From Vigna angularis (taxonomy: Eukaryota > Streptophyta > Magnoliopsida > Fabales > Fabaceae), in the NCBI RefSeq assembly GCF_016808095.1, contig NC_068977.1, positions 26,871,364 through 26,935,363 on the forward strand: DNA of 64,000 bases, given 5' to 3'. The notes below the pieces were generated by a model. It was not told the DNA's origin and did not search any database. It saw only the letters and a list, made by a program, of their open reading frames with translations. A program made the translations under genes and the position numbers. Of this stretch, positions 22,091 to 32,489 are shown piece by piece. Within the stretch, counting starts at the first letter, position 1, and each line of letters starts with the position of its first letter.

Positions 22091-22512
22091 TTGGTCCCTT
22101 CCCTTCCCTTGATGATATTTTATGGACTTGCAAATCTCTTTTGCCAGTAAACCAACTTCCTTAGATTGTACTGATTCATTGGATGGTAGAAATACATAAA
22201 TTTGTTGCAATATATGCTGTCTTTTTGGACGAATTTCTCATAAACTATGCTTAGAATATATGTTCATTAGATTTGATAGAGTATTGAGATCAAGTTCTTT
22301 AATTGCTTGAATAGACCCAAAACTATTTTTGTCGTTCTTGGATTTATTTTGTTAATTTGAGTTGACAAATCATGATACAATGATAATTTTGTTTCGGTTC
22401 TTACATGTTTTAATCACATCTATTGGTTTGAAATTCCACAGGAGACTATTGGATGACTGTTGATAATGGAATCATTAGGTAGGCAGACATAATTGGAGGG
22501 TTGGTGGAGTGG
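22091..22512. other. AT-rich interior of the long-TIR element, nothing recognised
   Basis: No captured exon or repeat is apparent in this stretch. Confidence 0.5.
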
Positions 22513-22640
22513 GAAACATTAGTGGAAGTTTGTTAAGTGGGAATCATTAGTGAAGATCGTGGGAATCATTAGTGAAGATCGTGGGAATCATTACTGGGGC
22601 CCTAAACTAGGGGAGCGATCAAGACGAGAGAGGGAGTGAT
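22513..22640 (+). repeat. Short direct repeats, GGGAATCATTAGTGAAGATC
   Basis: Two perfect 22-bp copies plus diverged partial copies on either side, running into the 30-bp minisatellite. Confidence 0.7.
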
Positions 22641-22970
22641 CAGGACGAGCGGTAGATGAGGGGAAGGGATTAGGACGAGCGGTAGATGAGGGAAAGTGAT
22701 TAGGACGAGTGGTAGACGAGGGGAAGTGATTAGGACGAGCGGTAGATGAGGGACAGTGACTAGGACGAGCGATAGATGATGGGAAGTGATTAGGACGAGC
22801 AGTAGACGAGGGGAAGTGATTAGGACGAGCGGTAGATGAGGGGAAGTGATTAGGACGAGCGGTAGATGAGGGGAAGTGATTAGGACGAGCGGTAGAGGAA
22901 GAGAAATGATTAGGACGAGCGGTAGATGAGGGGAAGTGATTAGGACGAGCGGTAGAGGAAGAGAAATGAT
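22641..22970 (+). repeat. 30-bp minisatellite, 11 copies
   Basis: Eleven consecutive 30-bp units of the form TAGGACGAGCGGTAGATGAG plus GGGAAGTGAT. Boundaries fall exactly every 30 bases from 22641, and a partial unit starts at 22971. Units 9 and 11 share the variant GAGGAAGAGAAATGAT, which indicates duplication of a two-unit block. Confidence 0.95.
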
Positions 22971-23099
22971 TAGGACTATTTTAAAACAGCAAACCGTTTT
23001 AAAACCTATTATATACTGTTATGACGAACGCCTTGTAAAGACCGAACATTCAACTGAGAATAAGATCGTAGACAACGAACGTTCACTAACACATAAAAT

Positions 23100-23335
23100 G
23101 ATCGTAGCCCAGCGAGTGGACGCCCGTCGCCCAGCGAGCGGACGCTCGTTGACCAGAGAACGAACGCCCATCGAACAAGAAGGCTCGTCCAGCGCGCAGA
23201 GGACGCTCGTCCAGCAAGTGGACGCTCGTCCAGAGAGCGGAGATCGCTCGCCCAGCTCGCAGAGGACGCTCGTCCAGAAGCTTGTCGCCCAGAGGGGACG
23301 CTCGTCCAGCGCGCAGAGGACGCTCGTCCTATCAA
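23100..23335 (+). repeat. Irregular GGACGCTCGTCCAG repeat block
   Basis: At least seven imperfect copies of GGACGCTCGTCCAG with CGCAGA spacers. It forms a long ORF on each strand simply because the repeat lacks stops. Probably the same kind of LTR-derived sequence as 1-280. Confidence 0.75.
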
Positions 23336-23348
23336 CCATTTACAGCAG

Positions 23349-23480
23349 ATGTGGTGTGCTACGACTGTCTCATTTTTTTGTGATTGGAATTGTTATATGG
23401 ATTCTTGAACACCGAGTCAATAGTGACTTTCGTGGTCCTCCTAAGAAGCAAATTGTAATTATGTTAATGTACGCCTTTGT
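23349..23480 (+). pseudogene. Captured fragment of a glutamate-receptor-like (GLR) channel gene
   Basis: Conceptual translation contains VIWILEHRVNSDFRGPP, the highly conserved stretch of plant GLR ligand-gated channels that follows the second pore-region membrane segment. The piece starts right after TTTACAGCAG, which looks like an intron 3' end, and the first codons read MWCAT as in GLRs. A run of seven T (23373-23379) shifts the frame by one base between that start and the conserved block. Similarity fades after about 23480. Only one exon piece is present, within a long-TIR element. It is a captured fragment, not a working receptor. Confidence 0.8.
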
Positions 23481-23739
23481 AGCGTCATATGATAACCTTT
23501 TACGGCCAGTTTATTGAATTTGGTGCAGCAATAGGTGCCCCAATGTTCATCTTTTGTTTAAGATTCTAAATCCATTTAACGAGTTATTGATGATTTGAAT
23601 TAATGCAGTATAGACTAGGAAGTATTGCGGTTCAGTCATAGATGACACACGAAAAAAAGGGGGTTTTTTTTTTGGATTGTTTTGCAAGGAAAATTAAATT
23701 AATTAAAAGTTGAAAGTTAAAAACAATTGACAAAATTAT

Positions 23740-24070
23740 GAAAATTAAAAGCTGAAAGCAGAAAACCGAACGGTTCTAACCAATGTTAAAACCGAACGGT
23801 GATATAAAAGACCGAACGGTCCAAAGCACAGAACGAAAGGTTGAAGTATAAATTGCACAGAAGTAAAAACCGAGCTGTAATAACATTGAGACCGAGCGGT
23901 CTCCGAAAATGCATTTGAGCGAACGCTAAATACCGAGCGTCCTAACTGCACAGTTCTTATAACAAGGCCGATCGGTTAAGGCAGTAAATCAGAAATGAGC
24001 ACAATAAAGCCGAACGGTAAAAGCAGCTTAAACAGTTAATGAAAAGGACGAACGGTATTAGGTGACCGAA
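23740..24070. repeat. Degenerate ACCGAACGGT repeat
   Basis: About ten copies of ACCGAACGGT or close variants spaced 20-50 bp. Similar in vocabulary to 1-280. Likely an LTR fragment from another family. Confidence 0.6.
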
Positions 24071-24758
24071 CGGTATGAAGATAAGAGGCAATGGAAAATG
24101 ATATTGAAAACTAAACCAAACACAACACGCAATTGCAGGAACAGTAAACTCGCACAACAAAGCTATCAGTAAAAACGAACGTAAAAATTAAATTGCAAAC
24201 AATCAACAACAGTATAAATTAAATGGCAGACACACAACAACACAGATCAGATTTCAGCAGAAATTTAATCGCATGAGTAGAATAAAATTGACAATTCAGT
24301 AACAGGAAATTAAATGACATTGTTCATTCAAATTAAAATTCATTACAATACAGAAAATTAAATTCGAACCGTACACCTCAAAATGGTAAACAGCTCCTAC
24401 TGCCGTGACTTCTCCTCGGCTGGAACTCCCTATGCACCTCACAGCACCTCACGGCACCTCTACTCTCATACAACAATCTCACTACATTACATTATCTAGA
24501 GTTCAAAACTAATCTACTGAACTTGGAGGAGAAGAACCGAGAGCCTCCTCCCAAGCGTAACCCTCTCACTCACGGCCTCTCACTCTTTTAAAGCCAAATT
24601 CTCAAGTCTCGTTCTGGTGCTGCCTCGTGCGTTTCCAGCCAGGTTGCCATGCTGTTGTCTCCCATTAGCAACCTTTAATGAATTTCTTCCATCACTCTTT
24701 TGCTTCTCTGTCAGATAAAGCCATGTGGGGCCCTCCATTTTGTTTACACTTCTGCATG
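24071..24758. other. Interior of the long-TIR element, possible LTR debris
   Basis: A-rich then GC-richer sequence with no stop-free conserved reading frame that I recognise. It continues the ACCGAACGGT block and may be the rest of a fragmentary LTR. Confidence 0.4.
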
Positions 24759-24763
24759 TTCTG
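24759..24763. repeat. Left target-site duplication (TTCTG) of solo LTR
   Basis: TTCTG precedes TGTAAGACCC and recurs at 27571-27575 after GGTGTTACA. Confidence 0.9.
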
Positions 24764-27570
24764 TGTAAGACCCTAGAACCTCATGAACTTACCTAGTTGT
24801 AAAAAGTTTAAGTTATAATGTAAAAATGAAGTGCTGTCAGACTTGACATGGTTTACTATTTTAATTATAACTTTTTGTAGAAAATATCAATTTAGCTGAT
24901 TCTTCTTTTATTGGATAGTACACTCAAAGAGCTTCGATTTGAGTACTCATACGCATATTTTCGACTTCGGTAAGGGGGTCAACCGGACTGTCAAAGTTGC
25001 GGTAAATTTTGCTGCTGGGGATTTGCGTGAGCAGTAAATTTTTTTTTTGGATTGTAGGCAATGTGAGCTGGCTTGGCTGCGGTTCCTTTTGTGAGAATAT
25101 TTTGGGGACCCTTTCAGACATTCCCTCCATGTTTTGGGGCTGGAAAGGAGTATGGGGCATTGTTTTATTGAATTATCATTGCTAAATAACAATTCCATGG
25201 GTCCTAGTGTGTCTAGGAATCATTTCCTTTAATTCCAAAGTTGAATGAGTGTTTTGGACAGCAGAGAAAGGCCCTTAGCTAGAGTATTTCGAAATTTCTA
25301 AGTGTGCTAAGTGTGGAGGTTGTCTTGACCTGTGAAAGAAGAGAGGGATTCCAAGAAACTAGAGTTCTACCAAGGTTGTGGAAGAGATCAAGTTAAAGTG
25401 TTCAAGGCAAAAGGTAAGGGGGTTTAACTTGGGATATAACATAGTGTATGATGGGTAGAAGGTAACCATACAAATTGTTTCATGCTTTCTTCCTTGTGTG
25501 TTGAGATTAAATTTAACATGTTGAAGCATGTGTTTTTCTTCTTGGTTGTGAGTTTTATGAGTTTGAGTATAACATGAGTTTTGGATATAAAACGCAGAAT
25601 CTAAAACTGAACTGTTGCGATTGTTCCCAGATTTATTTGAGACCCTTCCCGATATCCAAATCAGTCTTGTGAGTAGTCAAATTAAAGATAATTGAGTCTA
25701 GTTTACAGAAAATCAAGAATTAATTCAATTGGAGTTTGGTAGAGAGATTTATGAGTAAAACAGTCAGCAAAGGTTAAAACTGAGAAGACCAGAGCGTGGT
25801 GAAAGTTTCCGCTTTTTAATAATTCTACTGCAGCTAGCCCTGTAGTCCAAAAATTTAGATTTATATGTCCAAAGAAAGATATTTGAGTCTACGTTCCATA
25901 AAAGCAAAAATCAACTCAATTGGAGTTTGGTAGAGAGAGTAATGAGCAAAAGAGTCATCAAAGGTCAAAGCTGAAAATACCTGAGCGTGATTAACGTTTC
26001 CGAGTTTTAATGACTTTACTGCAGCTAGCCCTGTGGTCCAAAAATTTAGATTTATATCTCCAAAGAAAGATAATTGAGTCTAGTTTCCAGAAAATTAAGA
26101 ATCAACTCAATTGGAGTTCGGTAGAGAGAGTAATGAGCAAAAGAATCAACAAAGGTTAAAACTGAGAAGACCAGAGCGTGGTGAAAGTTTCCGCTTTTTA
26201 ATAATTCTACTGCAGCTAGTCCTGTAGTCCAAAAATTTAGATTTATATGTCCAAGGAAAGATATTTGAGTCTAGTTTCCAACAAAGCAAGAACCAACTTA
26301 ATTGGAGTTTGGTAGAGAGATTTATGAGTAAAACAGTCAGCAAAGGTTAAAACTGAGAAGACCAGAGCGTGGTGAAAGTTTCCGCTTTTTAATAATTCTA
26401 CTGCAGCTAGCCCTGTAGTCCAAAAATTTAGATTTATATGTCCAAAGAAAGATATTTGAGTCTAGTTTCCAATAAAAAAGAAATGAACTCATTTGAAGTT
26501 ATGTACAGAGAATTATGAGTAAAATAACAAGCAAAGGTCAGTGTGGACAGCATTCAATTTTTTTACTCGTTGGGAATACTTATCTACACTCTTTGGCCAA
26601 GAGTGTGGGTAAGAGGGTATTGAGAATTCTCTTCCATTGTTGGAAGAGGAAAGAATGAATTATGAGAATGAGAGGACTGAAAGAGATTGAGGTTCGAGTG
26701 TGATGGTGAAACTGTGAGAGCAAGCGTTCTGTCATTTCCTTAGAATTCTTGTCGAATCGATGGTGTTCGTATTGCGATACGATAGTGTGTTGAGTCTCTG
26801 CGGAGACTGAGATTCGAGTGTCACCCTTTCCTCGTGCGCGGGGACTAGAGGGGGTTGAATGTCTCGCCCAATGACTTCGGCTCGTGTGAGTATAGTGCTG
26901 GGTGGGTGCGCCTAACCGAAGTTTTTACTCGTAATTCCTTGAGAGGTCGGGGAGATAGGTCTGAAGTTGCGATGGAGGACGGCTCGAATCGCCCTGTTTT
27001 GCGAAACAGGTTTGATACGACAAAATTCAAGGAAACAACAGAAGCTTGAGTAAATGATTGAGTTGTGAGCTTAATATTGTGATGTATTGTAATATTATGA
27101 TCTTGATAGTCTGAGTGGTGATGGTCTGAGTTACGAGTTGAACATTGTGTTGTATTGTAAGGTTGTGACTAGGATAATCTAAGTTATGATATTTTGATAT
27201 TTAAATTATATGCTATGTTAGGTTCCTCGTTACTCACCCTGAAATGTTGTGGTTGTGGTTTCCACCTACGATGATCGTACTTGTACGGGAGTAGATGGCG
27301 TTGCAGATGAGGCAGAGATGAAGTAGCACGACGAGAGTTATGGGAATGACTATGGGGGACTTATCATGTTTTAAGTAATTTTATGTTTTTGAATATTGAA
27401 TTTGATATTTGTAAGGTTTTAACTTTATGTTGTAAGACGCTTAAACTTTATGTTGTAAGACGCTTAAACTTTTGATGGTTTATTTCCGCGATGTTAATTG
27501 AAAAAAAAAAATTGGCGTAAAAGTTTTGATTTCGTTATTTTCTAGTGGCACCCTGATAAGGGGTGTTACA
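24764..27570 (+). mobile_element. Solo Gypsy LTR, 2807 bp
   Basis: TG...CA ends (TGTAAGACCC and GGGGTGTTACA) with a perfect 5-bp duplication TTCTG on both sides and no internal region. A lone LTR with a matching duplication is the product of recombination between the two LTRs of one element. It contains about five copies of a 191-bp tandem repeat and a short stem-loop (CGTAC, TT, GTACG) at 27276-27287, at the place where other Gypsy LTRs here have a similar hairpin. It sits in the captured LIN1-like exon. Confidence 0.92.
25640..26540 (+). repeat. 191-bp tandem repeat, about five copies, inside the solo LTR
   Basis: Marker GGTAGAGAGA recurs near 25737, 25929, 26120 and 26310, with a diverged fifth copy near 26500, giving a period of 188-192 bp. 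Units share GTCCAAAAATTTAGATTTAT and CTACTGCAGCTAG. Copies 1, 3 and 4 resemble each other more than copy 2. Confidence 0.9.
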
Positions 27571-27846
27571 TTCTGCATCGCTGCCCCAAAATTTAATGCA
27601 GAATATTTTGGATCAAATTCAATATTATCAAGCCATGCATCCTGCAAGGATCCCTAATTTATTAACAGAATTCAAATGAAATATCACAAATAAAGAAAGA
27701 AAACAACATAAATCCCTCACCTTAATCTCATTCTCTCTTACATATTCAACAAAATTGGCTGCTGCATGAAAATAACCTTCTTCCGTTTCTTTATCTAGGT
27801 TGAAAGGCTCAATTTGAATCCCATCATCGACAAAATTCTCGCTATC
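27571..27846 (-). pseudogene. Captured two-exon fragment of a LIN1/CD2BP2-type gene
   Basis: On the minus strand, an exon of 42 codons (27846-27721) contains GIQIEPFNLDKETEEGYF and ends NEIK. It is bordered by AG upstream (GTGGCAG) and GTGAGG downstream. After a 79-base intron (27720-27642, ending TTGCAG) a second exon starts DAWLDN. Order, splice phase and motifs match plant relatives of yeast LIN1 and human CD2BP2 (U5 snRNP 52K), spliceosome-associated proteins. The second exon is broken by the solo LTR at 27570. N-terminal region and C-terminal GYF domain are absent. It is a gene piece carried by the long-TIR element. Confidence 0.75.
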
Positions 27847-28079
27847 CTGCCACAAGATATCACACATCACTGCCTGCCTATCTTTTACGTATCCAGTAAC
27901 AGCTCATACATAACCAAAATCATCCACAAACAACATCATGCACGTATTCAACATTCATTCCACTGAAATAAAAAAAAAAACTAACCTTGAGTGAACACGA
28001 GGTGTGGCGGTTGGAACAGAGACGATTGCCTACGGTGTGGGTGGGACTGACAACCCGGAAAACCCCTCTTTTTCGTCCA
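27847..28079. other. Flank of captured gene piece, nothing further recognised
   Basis: Probably intron or flanking sequence captured with the LIN1-like exons, running into the GC-rich subterminal block. Confidence 0.4.
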
Positions 28080-28490
28080 CCGTGCAGTCGCCACTCCGGC
28101 GGCACTCCGGCGGTGAATGCAAAGGTCCGGCACAGGGAGGGAAGCAGGTGGGACGAAGCGAGACTCAGAACGCGCACCTAGTTCGCTGGGCCGGAGGGAA
28201 GACGACGCCGTCTTCGGTTCGTTCGCCAACGTCGGAGCTGCGGCGACCGTGAATCGGAACCGGCTGGAGGAGTTGAGGACCTCCGACGGCCTTCAACGTT
28301 GTCCGGCGGCACTCCGGCAAGCAATCCGTCGGACCTCTCTCTCTCGAACTCCCTTTCTCCAACTCTCTCGGGCTCTCACTCTCTCTCTCTCAACCTTCAC
28401 TTCTCTCTAAAATTGTTCAAAAATGAAATTCAAATTTCAAACGCCAAACAAAAACCCCTGACCACTCCCTTTCCAAGTGATATTTCATTT
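28080..28490 (-). repeat. Right GC-rich subterminal region of the long-TIR element
   Basis: 28080-28255 is the diverged inverted counterpart of 21905-22075. A (CT)n-rich tract near 28335-28405 follows, the counterpart of the GA-rich tract near 21728. Confidence 0.65.
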
Positions 28491-28687
28491 TCATTTTAAT
28501 TTTTGAAACGTACACCCCAATCTGCCCGTGCCCGTGCCCGTCCTCGCCACGTCAGCGTTGAAGCAGGTTTCATCAGACTTTCTCAGAACGCAGCAGCTTT
28601 TTCCAACCAAAACGTGGGCCGCTCAAACGCTGACACGTGTGCTGTGTCCAAATGTTGTCAAATTTGGTTGTTCGAGTATCATTTTCC
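28491..28687 (-). repeat. Right terminal inverted repeat
   Basis: Reverse complement of 21459-21654, ending CGAGTATCATTTTCC. Confidence 0.85.
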
Positions 28688-30344
28688 TAATAGTTTTAAT
28701 TGGAGCATTATAAAACAAACGATGATTTATGACTAATTTCACTTTTTTCTAACATAACTTTAACTATGAAATATATGTTAAATTCTCTTTAACTACAAAT
28801 AATATCATCGATTAACAGTTTCAACACAAAAGTGTTACTACTTACATCATTCCAAGTCTCTTTTTACACCCACATTTTTTAAAAATTGTAAAACTGTCAT
28901 TCAGAAAAACCTTTCAAAATTCGTTAACAAATTTTGAAATTTATTAAAAAAACATTTTTTAATAGATTTCGAAATTCGTTAAAAAAAATTTAAATAAATT
29001 TTAAAATTTGTTAAAACTTCAATAAAATTTGAAATTTTAAAAAAAAAAAATATTTTTAGTACGTAGGAATGCAGAGAAAAAAAATGAGAGGTGAAGGGAG
29101 TAACACTCTCAACACAAACGACCAGAATAATCAAACTCAATTTCAGTCCAATTGTGATGGTAGTGGTCCCATGCAGAAGCAGGATTCCTCGTTTTTTGTC
29201 TTTTATTGTTCATGCACCTAACTTTCTTGTTCGTTTATCTCATTCTTTGGACATGTGTTTTTGTATTATCACACCGCATCTATGTTACGATTTTTCTACG
29301 CAAATATTTCCCACACAATAATCATGGAAGGAAATTTATATCTCAACAAAAAAAAATCAATATATTTGGTGGTTTGGGGTTTTTGTTCTCCATGTTTTCA
29401 GTGTAACTATTTAATGTGCATGATATTAGATTCGTTATTTTTATTTAAAATTTCACGACATAATTAGTAGTATTTTTTCTTTACTTGTTATTTTCTTATG
29501 AAATGCTTTATTTTTTCCTTTTATAGTGTTTATTACGAAGTAACATTGTTTTCTCTTTCATTTCTTTTTTTATATTATTTATTGTGCAGATTACTATATT
29601 TCATATTTGAATATAATTAATTTCACTTTTTAATAATATTTTATTTTACAATATATTATTTTAAAGCTTTAAGTAATTACTTTAGATGGAATGACTTTAT
29701 TAGTTTCCATTTTATATTGATCTAAAAATTACATATTTATTACTGTTAGCATTGGTCAGTTATTTAAGATCACATTTTGTCCAAGATTTATTTAAGAAGA
29801 AAGGTTGATATAGTCGCTATGCAGTCCAGATAATCTTTCTTGGTTTACATTGCAACACTATGAATATATCCATTCAAAACGATTATATCATATGTCCTTT
29901 TGACCCAATTCACTTCACATACTCAAATATCATTTAATTAGTTGTGAATATAGTTAACCTAATTAATTTGGTTTCATACACTCAAAGACCATTTAATTAG
30001 TTGTGAATATATAATTAACCTAACATACATGGCTACATTAACTCTGTTTCTTATGGTTACACAAGTCATTCAGTTGTCGTGTTATTTAATCAAATTAATA
30101 TATTGTTGAGTTAACCATCTCTATAAATACCATTAACAATGAAAATCAATACTCATGTTTCTAAAAGGAACCTTACACATATTTATTCACACAGGTCATC
30201 AATATTCATGTCTTGTAACCAAATTTATTTACACAGGTAAGCTAGCTTTGAGAGACTTCTAACAATAAATTAATTATTCACGTGTGACATTGGATGAATA
30301 TAAAAGTATCATATCACTTAATCAAACTTAACATAGCAAAATAG
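28688..30344. other. AT-rich spacer with small repeats
   Basis: No gene supported. Two copies of TTTAATTAGTTGTGAATATA lie near 29934 and 29992. Short ORFs here lack any family signature. Confidence 0.6.
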
Positions 30345-32489
30345 ACTTTTTATAGTGATATTTTTTACTTATTCAAATTCATCATGTATAAAAAGTCGCA
30401 CAGTAGTAATGTCATAAATATGAGAAGTTTTTTCATATTAGTTGGACTTAAGATATAGAAAGTGACACGATAGCAAAACTTTCATAAAGTAGACAGTTTT
30501 TCTATATCAGAACCAGTATAAAAAGTGATGATATGATAAAAGTGTAATAAATTATAAAAATTTTCTATATCAATTGCATCCATAACTAGTATAGAAAGTG
30601 GTGTGATGGTAGAACTGTGATAAATTACAAATATTTTCTATATCGATTAAGATTTATAACCAGTATAAAAAGTGACACGGCAACAAAACTGTAATATTAG
30701 ATGACACTTTTTATACCCGTTAATCACTCGTGTTTAGGGTTGTAGTGGATGGCATTCCCTTATTTTTTCACATTGTTGGTTTCATGGTGTGGTCTCCATA
30801 ATATCGCGTTATTGCTCTCATTTAGGTTTTTTTTTGTCATTGTTGGTATGTTTTGATGAATATTTACATAAATTTACTGTTGAGGATGTTGAGTTTGTTG
30901 GTATTTACTGTTACATTGCATTTCTTATGAGGAAAATTAGATATTGTGAGGTTCTCCATTTCTTAGAGCTTTACATTATGTGCTATTGCATTCAATTTGT
31001 GTGATTACCCTTATATCTTAGAACTAATGAGAAAACAATGAGGCACGTGTGATCAATGGGTTTGAATCCATGCAAATAGCGAGGCTGCAAGTGATGCACA
31101 CACTTTGAATATATTAAATATGTTATTATAACATTATTCATTTTCAATGTTTAAGGTATTTAAATCGTATGAGCGTTAAGAGCAAGAAGGATAACATATA
31201 TGGATTTATTGACCTTGTTGTCATTTAGGGAGTTGAGAATAAAGGTCAAAAGGTGCAAAATATACCTATTAAAGACCGTTGAAAACGGAAAAAAATAAGT
31301 CTACTTAGCACATTATTTGCAACATTAAGTATGTTTTTTTATAAATTAAATTTTATTTATGTAAATCTTATTTAACACTAATATTGTTTGAATCTGCAAG
31401 GGTCATTGATAATTGCTAGTTATTCTTCCTCAACCGTCTTTTGTTGTTTTCTTATGTTCATTACACAAGAAACCTAATACTTTGACAATTAAAAGTAAAT
31501 AATAACGTAAGTTTTTTAATAATTTATTTTTTGTGTACACATAATTTAATTTTACTAAGTTTCATACTAGACATAAATTTCAATGAACATTTAACTTTTA
31601 CAGAGTGGTTGAGGCTTATTCGAAGTTGCAGGAAACACATATTGTCTCTCGAAAGAAGTTGTAATTCATTGCAACAACTATAAGTATTTAATCTTATATA
31701 ATATTGAAATACAATTATAAAGTTTATGATATTCTATGAATTTAACTTGTACTACTCGTGTCAACCGAGGAGCTTTGAGTGCGAATATTATGTCATGAGA
31801 CACATTTATAAAATCATATTCACAAATGTTATTGATTCAAGGAATTTGGTAATGTGAACATTTTATAGCTAACATTTTAAGTATTTATCACTACAAGTTG
31901 ACTCAAATTGTTCATTTTTTCTAGTTTTTGTGTATATATTAGAAGTATTCATTGTTTGATGAGGTTACGAAGTATTATTTGATGTGTAAATAGTAGGAAG
32001 TATTATTTATTCCTTTTATATGTTATTCAGACTATTTTGAACTGTTGTGGTATGAATTTTGTGCAGGTTTGTATGTGGTAGGTAATGCATACAAATCTAC
32101 AATTAAAAAAATGATACTTTTTATACCAGTTAATGCTCAAATCGGTATAAAAAGTGACATTTTTATACCGGTTAACTCTAATTGATATAAAAAGTGAGTC
32201 TTTTTATACCGATTGATGCCTTAATCTGTGTAAAAGGCAAAGCTTATTATGTTGTTAATGTTCCAACTGATATAGAATGTCAAACTTTTTATACCGATGA
32301 ATTAACTCACTAATATAAAAATTCTTAATCATATACAAATTTATCTCTCTCCCTAGTGAACTTTCTATACCAGTTACAAAACCAATTAAAAAGTTGAAAT
32401 CTTTTTATATCCTCTATTTCTATACCAGTTCAAAAATCGGTATGAAAAGTCATTTTTAACCAGTATAGAAAGGTTTTTACGCAATAGTG
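30345..32489. mobile_element. Decayed CACTA (En/Spm) element
   Basis: The right end reads ACGCAATAGTG, i.e. CACTATTGCGT in reverse, as expected of a CACTA terminus. Both ends are packed with subterminal copies of ATACCGGTATAAAAAGTGAC variants in both orientations (about 30345-30720 and 32110-32485). Between them is a remnant of a Ulp1-type protease, a common passenger of plant CACTA elements. I could not fix the left terminus; 30345 is where the subterminal motif begins. Confidence 0.65.
31762..31830 (+). pseudogene. Ulp1-type (C48) cysteine protease remnant in CACTA element
   Basis: The frame from 31762 reads QPRSFECEYYVMRHIYKII. It fits the catalytic Cys segment of C48 proteases as carried by plant transposons (family pattern Q-P-x-S-x-E-C-G-Y-Y-V-M), with Glu in place of Gly. 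No long ORF surrounds it, so it is a fossil exon. The same gene type is often found in CACTA and MULE elements. Confidence 0.6.

Larger units (their letters stand above)
21459..28687. mobile_element. Long-TIR DNA element with captured gene fragments (Pack-MULE candidate)
   Basis: Bounded by near-identical inverted repeats of about 196 bp (21459-21654 and 28491-28687), both starting GGAAAATGATACTCG from the outside. More diverged but recognisable inverted homology continues in GC-rich blocks (about 21905-22075 against 28080-28255). No transposase is visible. The interior holds fragments of two different host genes (23349-23480, 27571-27846), a minisatellite and a later solo LTR. Long TIRs plus unrelated gene pieces are the defining features of Pack-MULEs. 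I could not find a clean 9-bp duplication: the flanks are TAACTAGAA and TAATAGTTT. Confidence 0.65.

Noticed and set aside
21726..22210. Several overlapping ORFs in the left subterminal region
   Set aside because: GC-rich terminal sequence of the long-TIR element; counterpart ORFs exist in mirror form near 28000-28410.
22936..23517. 193-codon plus-strand ORF
   Set aside because: Runs through the minisatellite, the GGACGCTCGTCC block and, out of its true frame at first, the GLR fragment; a chance fusion of repeats.
26845..27049. ORF pair on both strands in the 24.8-kb solo LTR
   Set aside because: Lies inside a defined LTR and has no domain signature.
29855..29860. CACTA word as left end of the 30.3-32.5 kb element
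   Set aside because: The following bases do not match the right terminus and the 3-bp flanks disagree.
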